DNA from: Echinococcus granulosus
Lineage: Eukaryota > Platyhelminthes > Cestoda > Cyclophyllidea > Taeniidae
Direction: 5' to 3'
Assembly: GCF_000524195.1 (NCBI RefSeq)
Contig: NW_020170390.1
Location: forward strand, 994,749-1,058,748
Length of the DNA stretch: 64,000 nt
The position numbers and the translations under genes are program-made. Below the pieces are notes generated by a model. It was not told the DNA's origin, did no database searches, and worked only from the letters and a program-made list of their open reading frames with translations. Every line of letters starts with the position of its first letter. The first letter of the stretch is position 1. Shown one piece after another: positions 11,929 through 48,821 of this stretch.

Positions 11929-14156
11929 TTTGAGGAAACAAAAACCATTGCGCAGATGCGCTACAAAATGCACACCAAGGGGAGTCCAAAATAGCGCTAG
12001 AAGATACGAACACTATAAATCAATGAATAATATAAGGACAAGGGTTGCAAAACTCCACCAAAAAGAAGTTAGGCCAACTTATGTTGCAGAAAAGTTAGGT
12101 TCCTGAAGAAAAATTTAGCCGATAATTTTTGAGAATATTTGTATCTGGTTATAAGCTCTTCAATGTTCTTTCGCATGAAAATCTCAAAAAAGGGCTATGA
12201 GTAACTTCTTAAAGATATTTTTTACTGCAGAAGGCACCAATCCTTACCCAGCAAATTTTGCTTTAACCTCTGCTTTTACTTTATACACAAGCATATATCC
12301 TTACCAACTACATTTAACGGTACATTAAAAACTAAAAAACCTTACTTCTTATTTGGTAGAATCAGTTGTTATGATACTGGACAGCCATTATTTCTAATTT
12401 GAGGGCATGGTTTAAATATCATAGATCGTAGACTGAAAAATACGCTTGAAAGTGGGCGCCCGCTTGTCTGTATCTTACGAGGATCGCATGGCTCTTTTGC
12501 ACGACAAACGTATACGCGTTATGTATACTATATTGCATTGCGAAGTATTTTGGAAATGGTGCGCGATTATGCATATATTTTGATTAAACTACCGTCAGCT
12601 TAAGCTATTTATGCCATCGATTTTGCAAGCGTATCATCTAGCTGTGTTAAAAATAGCTTTTGTTTAAAAATTTATTGTATATGCATGATTATAATGCGAA
12701 AAATATTTTTTTTAAATATCCTTACTCTTTTACTAAACTAGAAACGCAATGAAGTTGCGTGCCCTCAAGGCCTTTTTGCTTTGAAGTTTCCTAGTGAGTG
12801 TTTTTGTTGCTCCTCTGTTTTGTGTCGAATGTCTTACGGTTACTTTGATTTTACATCCTCTCAGTGCTCTTCAGGTGTTTTTGCTGGAAACAGTCTTCCT
12901 CTTGCACCTAATTGATTTGATTTCCAAGGGTTTAGCACTTTATGTGTGACATCGCTTAATCGTACATTTTCTTATTATGCTGTGGTTCTTGACACCCGAT
13001 TTTTACACCTCAACATCAAATCTTATTGATTTTTTATAGAAACTCACTGGCGAATTTTTTAGATTGGTGACTACCTTGATGTTAGTACCTTACTTAGTTT
13101 GGGTTTGTTTACCTTTCTAACGCATGTAACAGTAATACTTTGCCTTAAGAATGATTATACCTCTTGGCAAAGTACGTTTCATTTGTCTGCCGTGTTTCTT
13201 TGGACCCATTTTATTTCTGCTTTAATCCCAACAGCAATATTTTTGGGAACGTGGCATTGTGATACTTCTTCGGTAATGGCTCACCTGTGTTAAGGTGGTT
13301 TTTGTGCGATTACTTTTTCTAAGCTGGTCCGTTTTTTGGGTATCTTGGCCCTTACTTTTCCTAACTTTGAGTTTCTAACCTCATCTTATTCTCTTTCAAC
13401 GTTGGTATTTACTTGTTAGATGTGATTGAAACCCGGTTACTGTCCTTTTTGTAATTGTCTCTCATTTATAGGGCATTTGACTTTGGCAATTGCTGCTTAT
13501 TTGTTTATAAAAAAGAGATTTGGTTTTAATGCGATTAATTTGAAGTACCCACGCATTGTTCATCATGCGATAGCTTGGCTGTTGCTGTCCACCTCTACGA
13601 AATTGGTTTAGCGTAGGTTTTGTTCGATATGAGGTTATTATGTCATGTTAGACTTAATTAAGATTTTTCCATTTTTATTTTTTCTATAAGAGTTTTCTAC
13701 AAGTTCCCCGAGTTGGTCAGAATTGCCATTTAAGTTTTACCCACCTCTGAGCAAAGTACTTGCGTTTTATCTAATCAAATGAAAAGGTTCTAGATTTTAA
13801 CTTCATTTGAATGGCTTTCTCGTCATCAACATTTCACGTTTGCACTTATATAAGCAGGATTTTTTAAGAAAGAAAGTATCTGACTGAAATAGTCACCTTT
13901 TTTTAACGTACATTGTTTTATGCCTGTGTAAGTGCTCCAGCTGCGTATTTTTTGTTCATTCGGCCCGTCCAACCAAAATTAACGCTGGTACTTAGTTCTT
14001 ACCATTTTTCCTCCTAATTATACCATTCAGCACTTGATGGGATTCATTCGCTGTACTTGCGCACTTTATTCAATAATTTTATAGATAGGCACTATTTGAG
14101 TCTGCAGTTTGGAAGCATTACTGCCACTCTCCGACCTCGAATTCGGGCATGGTGTA
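11929..14156. promoter_or_regulatory. divergent intergenic spacer, POLR3A / MARK
   Basis: The 2.2 kb between the POLR3A start codon (-) and the first in-frame ATG of the MARK gene (+). Both promoters presumably lie here because the genes are head to head. I see no convincing TATA box or coding exon. The sequence is AT-rich, with the plus strand T-rich from about 12,700 onward. ORFs at 13099-13293 and 13426-13611 are hydrophobic but unrecognised. A TGCAG at 14103-14107 just before the MARK ORF could be a cis- or trans-splice acceptor. Confidence 0.45.
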
Positions 14157-41515
<27,359 letters not shown>

Positions 41516-42726
41516 GATGTGGCTCTTGCATTTTTTGTCCCGGTTCTAACAAAGCGCCGCCGGGAGATGCCCCCGCCGTTGTTGTGACGACTATATCTCG
41601 TCTCACCTTCCCTGTCAGCCACTCGCCAAACATGTAAAACTACCGAAATACTCCCCACTTTCGGCTTCACACACACCTCAGAAGAGTGCGAGCACGCGTG
41701 TGCACTCACCGATGTGTTATCTCTTCACTCACCAACTCTCTCTTGTAGCAGGAAAGAGTACCTCCGTGCCTCCACTTCTTTTCGCATTTCTGTCTTATCT
41801 CCTCTTTCAGAACCTGACTTCGCACGCCCTCCCGGCCCCACCACCAGTGCGTTTCAGCGCCCCCAGTGCACATGCACTCACACCCACCTACCCACTCAGT
41901 CCACCCACCCTGATTTAAGACTGGCTTTTATTGTGCGCTGTTGATGACGATGATGATGATGAAGTCCAAATACCTTATAAAACAATCGTATTTCTGCCAA
42001 TGGACGAGGCAAAATATTGCACCAAGCAGGACGCAAATTCCCTCACATTAAGGTACCGGACGCAACCACTCAGCCGCTAGAACTTCGGCACGCGCGATTT
42101 CTTCTGTGTGTGCAGCTGGCGATTCTATTTGACATCATAAGTCTCTGCGAGCATCTTTACAGTGAGGCAGCATCATCTGCGGTGATTTATTTACACCGCA
42201 TTATCTCAACTCGAGTCAGTGGCCCAAGAGATAGGCAGCAGTACTAACGTACCAACATTAAACAATTAATTGTATACAGTCCAACAAATGGCGAAAACTA
42301 AATTCCATGACGCTTTAAGTAGAGAGGATCACGTTTCCCCACCATATTACTAGTACAAGGACTGGTCTGGATGCTGCGTGGAGGTTAACGATTTTCCGAA
42401 TATCTGGCGCAGTGATATTGGAACTGACGTGTCAAAAAAAATTCCAAGCTCTGGGGTAATTAAGGGGATGGAAAATTATGGCCGTCCAGATCGCCAGACG
42501 CTCAGGGGGGGCGAACGGGACTCGAAGATGGTCGCACCCGTGAGCAGCAGTCCAAGTCATTGCTCATCAGTGTTTGGACAATGCCTGGCCATGCACCTGG
42601 TGCATGAGTTACCGCTTTCCAAGCGTTTGAGGGAGCTGTCAAAGGGTAGCTCAGTTGCCATGTCATAGGTCTACCAGTGGCTAGCGAGCTGTCGTTCACT
42701 AGATCCTGTTCTGCTTTCCCAGTGTC
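41516..42726. other. 3' flank of MARK, with (GAT)n microsatellite
   Basis: MARK 3' UTR and spacer. A GATGACGATGATGATGATGA microsatellite lies at about 41944-41963. The convergent neighbour on the minus strand begins within 1.7 kb. ORFs at 42378-42668 (+) and 42502-42699 (-) overlap each other and look like chance frames. Confidence 0.55.
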
Positions 42727-43024
42727 CTAGTTCTGCACAAACATGTGTGTAAGGTAGGGTACAGCCGGGCTACAACCATAAGCTTGACTGGTCCAACTAA
42801 TCAGTTCCATGGCTAGAAAAGCATAAACTTTTGCGAGAGAACAATAAAACACTGAAGCCGAAATGGCCATCCTTCTAGTAGAAGGATCTAGATTTGCACG
42901 CCGCCTTAGTGTGCTGTAAAAGTGGGCGAAAGCAAGGCAAATTATCAAAATCACTGCTAAAGTAACCGGCAAAGGAAAGGCGAAACGAAGCACGGGGTAA
43001 GATAAATTAACATACACCCGATGG
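42727..43024 (-). CDS. unidentified exon-like hydrophobic ORF
   Basis: Not recognised. On the minus strand an unusually long pyrimidine tract ending TTCAG (43025 upward) is followed by an open frame of 99 codons from 43024 to a TAG at 42727. It encodes two hydrophobic segments, the first LPVTLAVILIICLAF, separated by a basic loop (STLRRRA...STRRMA). This layout recalls TM5, loop and TM6 of a rhodopsin-like receptor, but no diagnostic receptor motif is visible. It sits 150 nt beyond the NDUFB5 stop on the same strand, so it could also be chance sequence in that gene's 3' UTR. Confidence 0.22.
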
Positions 43025-43173
43025 CTGAACAAAGGGGAAGGAAAAGAAAGTGGGTGGCATATTTCTTTGAAATACATGTATATGTAATAAACTATGGGTA
43101 CCGATGCAACGAGGAGACAGTAAAGCCCAGGAAACGCGAGCTTTGGCTAATAAGAAGGATAGAAGGAGGCACA

Positions 43174-44101
43174 CTATCGCGAAAACCAGTCTCCCCTTTC
43201 CTCATTCAGGAGCTCTTCCTTGTGAGCACGCAGGACACCAGCTGGATTGACCGGGATGAATTGCCAGCCGCGGTAGTCGCGGTGGGCCAGTTCAGATTCT
43301 TGGAACCACTTCTCCTCAGCACTAAAGCATATTCAAAAATTCACATAAGACTCAGCAACTAAAAAAGCGTTGACAATGAAAAAATTGGAGTATTTGCTAA
43401 GTTAAATTTTTCGGGTATCTAAATACAGCGTTTTAAAGTCTAGTAGAGGCAGGGTTCAGCCAATAGAGAGACGGAATAAGTGCTTACTACTTGTACCAAC
43501 TCATGACAGATATAACTAATAAATAACACTAATTATTTCCTATCCACACCAGTAACCAGTATATTTACAAAACGCGACTTACACAAGTTCCATGGATTCC
43601 ATCGCACGTTTTTGGTAGGCCAGATTGTTTTCATAAACTTGTTGAGGACTCCACATCATATGTCGAGAAATGAATCGCGTGATAGGATGCTTGGAAAGGT
43701 AGGCAAGAAAAATAGAATACCTTGTAGTATTCCCAGTAATGTGGTTCATAATCTTCAGGAGTTTCAACAAGTTCTGCTTGTCCGAGAAGTGTGTTGACTA
43801 TAAAAGCCACTAACACACACGGAACCGCACCACACATAAAGAAAAAATGCTGAATTTGAGTAAACTATGCACAACATTGGCTCACCAACTCATCACAAAA
43901 TTTCTCGTTTACAAACTTCGACTGCCTCACGTGCATGGTGCGATTACTCGAGTTTCGGCACCTCAAAGTGAAGATATGGGTTTTCAGCCATAGTTTCTTT
44001 GCGTATTCTCCATCCGATTTGAAAAAATTGACACCATATGATCGTAAAAAGGGGGTAAATGCAACAAATCTACTCCTCACGACACCAGCCCCGCGAAGCA
44101 T
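43174..44101 (-). CDS. NDUFB5: NADH dehydrogenase (ubiquinone) 1 beta subcomplex subunit 5
   Basis: Accessory SGDH subunit of mitochondrial complex I in the inner membrane. Exons: 43886-44101, 43721-43849, 43583-43689, 43174-43321. They join in frame to 600 nt, 199 residues plus stop (human precursor 189). Exon 1 encodes an Arg-rich, acid-poor N-terminus suited to mitochondrial import. Exon 2 gives one membrane segment (CGAVPCVLVAFIVNTLLG) followed by the family block GQAELVETPEDYEPHYWEYY. Exon 3 begins HPITRFISRHMM...SPQQVYE, matching the HPISRWIAR...SPEKIYE block of the mammalian protein. The C-terminal exon (AEEKWFQESELAHRDYRGW...) is more divergent. The first two introns are 36 and 31 nt and the third is 261 nt. 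The ATG at 44101 is the first Met of a frame that also opens upstream. Confidence 0.9.
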
Positions 44102-44567
44102 TTTCAAACAAGGCGGCAACTGGGGTGATATAAATGGATCTTAACAGATTTTTAACTCCACTATAATATGTCAATTTAGCCACCTGTCCATAAATTGCTA
44201 GAAGTGAGAAGCCTAACAGCATTTATGGATATGTTTAAACCTTGTCTGAGGACTACACAAGTGCAAACATCAAGTGGATGAAGATCTGTTATAGTATTTC
44301 TTAAAAACCCGCTGCGGGAATCAAACATGTCTCACCGAAAAAGTTCAATTTATGTTAATTTTAAATAAATATTTTGATTATCGAAACTAATTTTGCTCCA
44401 TACGGTCTCATTTAATCAGTTCGTAACGCGTGTTGCCTTCTTGGGACGCCGTGCAGCTTATCACAAAAAGTAACGTAACTTTTTGTACCCACATTTAATT
44501 TGAGCTTACATTTTGTATCACACGTTTGGTCGCCTAATTTTGTACCATGACCGACAAATATTATTAT
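44102..44567. other. spacer / possible LTR body of the gypsy-like element
   Basis: Non-coding. It lies upstream of the retroelement leader. The part close to 44568 shows patchy resemblance to the inverted region near 46411-46480, so some of it may be the LTR of the element. Confidence 0.35.
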
Positions 44568-44652
44568 GTAATACTTATGTTGTTTTAATGTACCTTTCGG
44601 GGAGGAGGCAATCAGGAAATTCGAATCTCGTGGCCGGATCGTCCTCTCCCTT
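44568..44652 (+). repeat. gypsy-like element 5' end, copy A (plus orientation)
   Basis: An 85-nt block starting GTAATACTTATGTTGTTTTA and running to the gap. The same block is present inverted at 46326-46410 with only scattered mismatches. A more diverged copy lies at about 63465-63540, in the same orientation as the 46.3 kb one. In copies A and C it precedes the gag start codon, so it is LTR end or 5' leader. Confidence 0.75.
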
Positions 44653-44752
44653 NNNNNNNNNNNNNNNNNNNNNNNNNNNNNNNNNNNNNNNNNNNNNNNN
44701 NNNNNNNNNNNNNNNNNNNNNNNNNNNNNNNNNNNNNNNNNNNNNNNNNNNN
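44653..44752. other. assembly gap (100 N)
   Basis: Exactly 100 unknown bases, the usual placeholder for a gap of unspecified length. It falls inside the leader of the retroelement, just where a repeated sequence would break an assembly. Confidence 0.97.
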
Positions 44753-46264
44753 ACCTAGTGACTGCGGCTCCCCTCCTTCTTGAACATTGTATTTTCCCTC
44801 TCCATCTTGTCACCTTTAATAAAGATGTCCAAAGCTAATCAACCGGGCTTGTCTAGGAACGCTAGGAATAGGGAAGCAGAGACCGATGAGTCTCGCTCCA
44901 CACTGGTGGCAGCGCCCGCAGCCCTACCCCCTTTCGAGGAAGATAAGAATTCCGAAGAGTGGCTCTTAACTGCCAAATTCAACCTTCCTCTCTATCCCTG
45001 TTGTCAAAGAATACCTCTTATCCTTCGCGCCCTCCCGCATGATTTATTCGTGGCCGCAGTCGGATCTGGCATCACCCACGACACGAACGTTGACCAATGC
45101 TGCGATACATTGGCTCAGCTGGTCATCGATCGTGAGGAGGGAACCCCGGCTAGGGACTTCTTTCAGCGTTTTCAAAAAGCTGATGAGGCCGACGAAGAGT
45201 ACGCCAGGAACCTCCAACTCCTGGCGGAACGTGCGTTCCGCGGCTGCCCCCCAAACAAGATCGCCAGTTGGGTTACGGTTCAGATTAAGCACCGAGTCCG
45301 ACCTTCCGCCTTGGCTGAGAAGCTCTGCGAAGCAAAGACTAACTCGCTCGATCAATTGGTTAAGCTCGCAACCAAGAAGCGGCAGGAACTCCGGGGGCCC
45401 CCGACTTTCCGGAAACCACAAAACTGGTCAAATACAGCATCCTCGTACCGTGTTTCCCTGCGCTATACTCCTATACCAGGTGAGCCCTCCTTTTCCCTTT
45501 CCTGTCTACTCCCAAATGGCTCCCATTCTTATATGAGGGTTCCTGTAGTTTTCTCGACTTCGGTGCAGCTAAGTCAATTGTGAACCTCCAAGCCTTCCCT
45601 ACCCTTTGTAACAGGGTTAAAATCCTCTCCTCTTCTACAAAATTGCGTTCAGCAGAGGGGAGATGCTAGTCGATGGAGAGACATCATTAAAAGTCTGCAT
45701 AGGGAAGGAAACTTGGACAATAGAATGCATCGTGTGTCCAGAACTGGCCTGGGACGTAATACTTGGTGCCGATTTCCTACGCAACACCAAAGCCGTCCTA
45801 AATTTTGCAGAAGGAACCTTTTCCACTCACAAAGCCACCGGGGCCAACACAGATACCTCTCCACCGAAAGACGACTCAGACGACATCTGCAATGCCCTTT
45901 TTAAAGCTGCAGCCATTCCCATGAACAATCTGGATGATCTTTGTGCGCAGCTGACTCACATTTCCAACTACGAGAGAAAAGAACTCCGTCAGCTCCTACT
46001 TAAGTATGCGAACATCTTCTCATGGCAAGGTGTAAGACTGGGACGAACAAATATCGTCAAGCATAAGATTGATACTGGTGAAGCTAGGCCCATTTGGCAA
46101 CCACCCAGATGTATTCCACCTCCTTTGCTGGAAGAAGTAAACCGTTTGGTTGAAGAGATGCTCCGAGATGAGGTCATAAAGCCATCCAAGTCACCATGGG
46201 CCTCTCCTATAGCGCTGGTAAAGAAGAATGACGGCAGCCTTGCGAACGAGGCCAGTGCGAGATA
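44753..46264 (+). pseudogene. Ty3/gypsy-like retrotransposon remnant (gag, protease, start of RT)
   Basis: The leader is followed by a gag-like frame from the ATG at 44825 (MSKANQPGL...) to about 45583, with the usual Gag composition but no clear zinc knuckle. The amino-terminal half of an aspartic protease lies at about 45532-45658 in another frame, with LDFGAAKSIVN where LD(T/S)GA is expected. The second half (CPELAWDVILGADFL) and the linker into reverse transcriptase lie in a third frame, 45663-46280. The RT start (KHKIDTGEARPI, RLVEEMLRDEVIKPSKSPW, SPIALVKKNDGSL) is typical of Ty3/gypsy. The element then stops abruptly near 46240 before the YxDD region; the RT palm, RNase H and integrase are absent. 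Two frame changes, the altered protease motif and the truncation make it non-functional. Confidence 0.85.
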
Positions 46265-46860
46265 TCAAAAGCTGATGTAGCTCTCCTTCTCGCGGGAAGG
46301 TCTGAGGCGTCGCGCCGTCTTCCGTAAGGGGGAGGACGATCTGGTCACGAGATTTGAATTTCCTGATTGCCTCCTCCCTGAAAGGCACATTAAAACAACA
46401 TAAGTATTACAATTAACTGCCAGTTGTTCCATACCTCCAAACCGACGACAAACTTCATGGATGACATTTTCCTAAGCAATCATGTATACACAACCTACAA
46501 CAATTTGTATACTGTCGGAATATTTCTACCTGATTGTCTTGCAAACTAGGTAACACTTAATGGTGATATATCGCACTCGGTATTGAATGTGTGGTACAAA
46601 TCCACTTACTGCCCATTTTAAAAGAACCGGTTGTTAATGATTGCCTTCCCCTTAAAACTATAAACAATGATGGGAGAATTATTTCATAGACCCGGTTGTG
46701 CCGTCCCGAGTCTTTGCTAAAGTCGTAATAAGCCAAAGTAGTATGGGATAGCACGTTAGTATCGTACAGAAGAGCTCGGGCACTACTAGCATGGTCCAAG
46801 GCCCATGCCGCAGAGCGGAAGCCTAATATGCAGACTCAAATGCTCTCTTTGCTACACGCA
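46265..46860 (-). mobile_element. gypsy-like element 5' end, copy B (inverted)
   Basis: On the minus strand this repeats the leader block of copy A (46326-46410) and continues into LTR-like sequence up to about 46860. That part shares motifs such as AGTCGTAA...GTAGYATGG with the region 63735-63765 of copy C. Its orientation is opposite to the gag/pol remnant it abuts, so it cannot be that element's own 3' LTR in a normal layout. It is a second insertion or an inversion. Confidence 0.6.
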
Positions 46861-48821
46861 AAGTTAAGGAAATTACGAGGCCACGCTGCTAGTCACCGTA
46901 GTCTGCGATAAAACGTTTTTTTTTGTGCTGCACATATTTACCTCGGCATGTTAACAGTACTGGTAATCATTATTTAGCTAAACAGTGAAAGTTAGTAAAG
47001 TATTCATTGCATGGTAAGCAAATTAACTTGGCTAGGAAATAAGTTCACTATGTAATACGTTAATTGTTAGTTTAACTCTCGGCTGTGGTAACGGGCCACT
47101 TTGGGTCTCCATCATTGTGCCTCCTCCAAGCTGCTTGGATCCGGTTCGTGCAATTAGCCCCCAAGTACGGAGTGTTGTGTCTCTCCCCGCCCTCGAAGAA
47201 GTCTCGATGCTCTACACACTTTGAGGTGCAGTTACTTATCGCATATGCGATTCTCTTTGATCACACTGAACTACCCACTTTCATATATTGCACGACAGAA
47301 ATAATCACGCTAATCCAAGCTTGAGAGAAAGTATTAAAGTAACGAATAATATGGTTTTCGGGGCTGTAAAAAGTTGGGGCTTTGTGCTTTCTTTAGAGCC
47401 TTTAATACTTCCTCACTGCATCGCACGAATTTGCCACTCCAAGAATTTATTTTGATTGGGAACTAAATTTGCAAATGACCGACGTAGACTTCAGATGTCT
47501 AACTTCTGTCGTGACCAGGATCATTGCACAAGAGAGCCTGTCAAGCGTTCTCGAATTGAGGAAAGATCAGCGCTTGCAGCTAATCGAAAATGACAAATTT
47601 AATTGTTCACGGCACCATAAATATTCGTTGCAAACTCAGTCAAGTTACGTCGCTCCGCCTTTTTCCACAAGATCTCCCCAGCCATTGTGGATACCAAAGT
47701 TATTTTTTCAGAAAAAAAAGACTTGGGAGATCCTTTTAGCCCTTATCTACACTTAAGTGAGTGATTTTAGTGCTTATGAATGGCGTCGAGGCATTGGTAA
47801 AACAATACAGACATAGTTTCGCATAAGAATGAAATTCGCTCTAACGTAAAATGTCGCCTTTTTGGATGAAACACTTTTGTAATCCCAAAGATACATTATT
47901 TATTACTGGCACTTTATTGCGAACAGCTAATGTTCACGTAATTCAGATGAGCTGAACACCGACAGGGCACCACCTGAATTAGCGAACGCCAAATTCACCT
48001 CTCAGTGAAAATGCCGGGAATTCTGTTTAATAAATCAACACACAAGCTTGTCAGTACTACGTTAGCACACAGGAAAATTGTGTAAAAGTAGCAAACTTTG
48101 ATTCATCTTGGGGTGGGCTATGGTCAAGTCAGCACCTGTGCCTACTATCCTTGGTCTTGGAGCAGGCTCTAGGTGTATAAAAAGGAAAAAAATGACGTTT
48201 TAATACATATGTTGCAAAACAAATGTCAATGATTACTTGGTTAATAAAATACCAGAAGTTCCAAAAATGTTTATCCTCACGGCGAAGGCTTTGATGAATA
48301 CTTACGTGGTCAGAATGCTTCAAGGAATGCAGTTGTCTTTAGACATTTCGGCTCGTGACAGAATCGTCCATTTTAATTTGTTCAGTGAAAGGGTTCTATA
48401 CTGCCTTTCGAATATTTAGACATCAAGTCATAATTTAACGGTGGATTTCTAAACAATAGCTTACGCAAATAATCTGTTCTGTTATATGATCATCCATTTA
48501 AAGAATAATTTATAATCCTGTGTGGCAACTTTCCACGAGTCTTTGCAGATCCGTACATAAAGGATATATACAGCAAAAACAAGAAAGGCAATAAAGCCAA
48601 ACTTACACGAAGTGTTAGAAGAAAAGCACTTTTATGAGCAAATAAAAGGAGGAAGAAAAAAGAAACTGGTTGTAGTAACAGTGGAAGGTGCCGCATCCAA
48701 ATTTTGAACGGTTTAACTGCAATTCATTGCAGAATTAGGGCTATCCCCTACAGCGAGCACCTCTGGGAGTACGATGCTGAGCCGTGAATTCGCAATGCCA
48801 TCGGAGGGCGTCAGGCGTCAC
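46861..48821. other. intergenic
   Basis: No supported gene between the retroelement and the 3' end of the DEF8-like gene. The ORF at 47469-47756 (+) has no known domain. The last coding exon of the DEF8-like gene may lie in the right-hand 150 nt of this stretch. Confidence 0.5.

Noticed and set aside
12800..13620. T-rich hydrophobic ORFs upstream of MARK, suspected to be a second mitochondrial insertion
   Set aside because: No colinear mitochondrial protein blocks could be found; the T-richness continues through all MARK introns and explains the hydrophobic translations.
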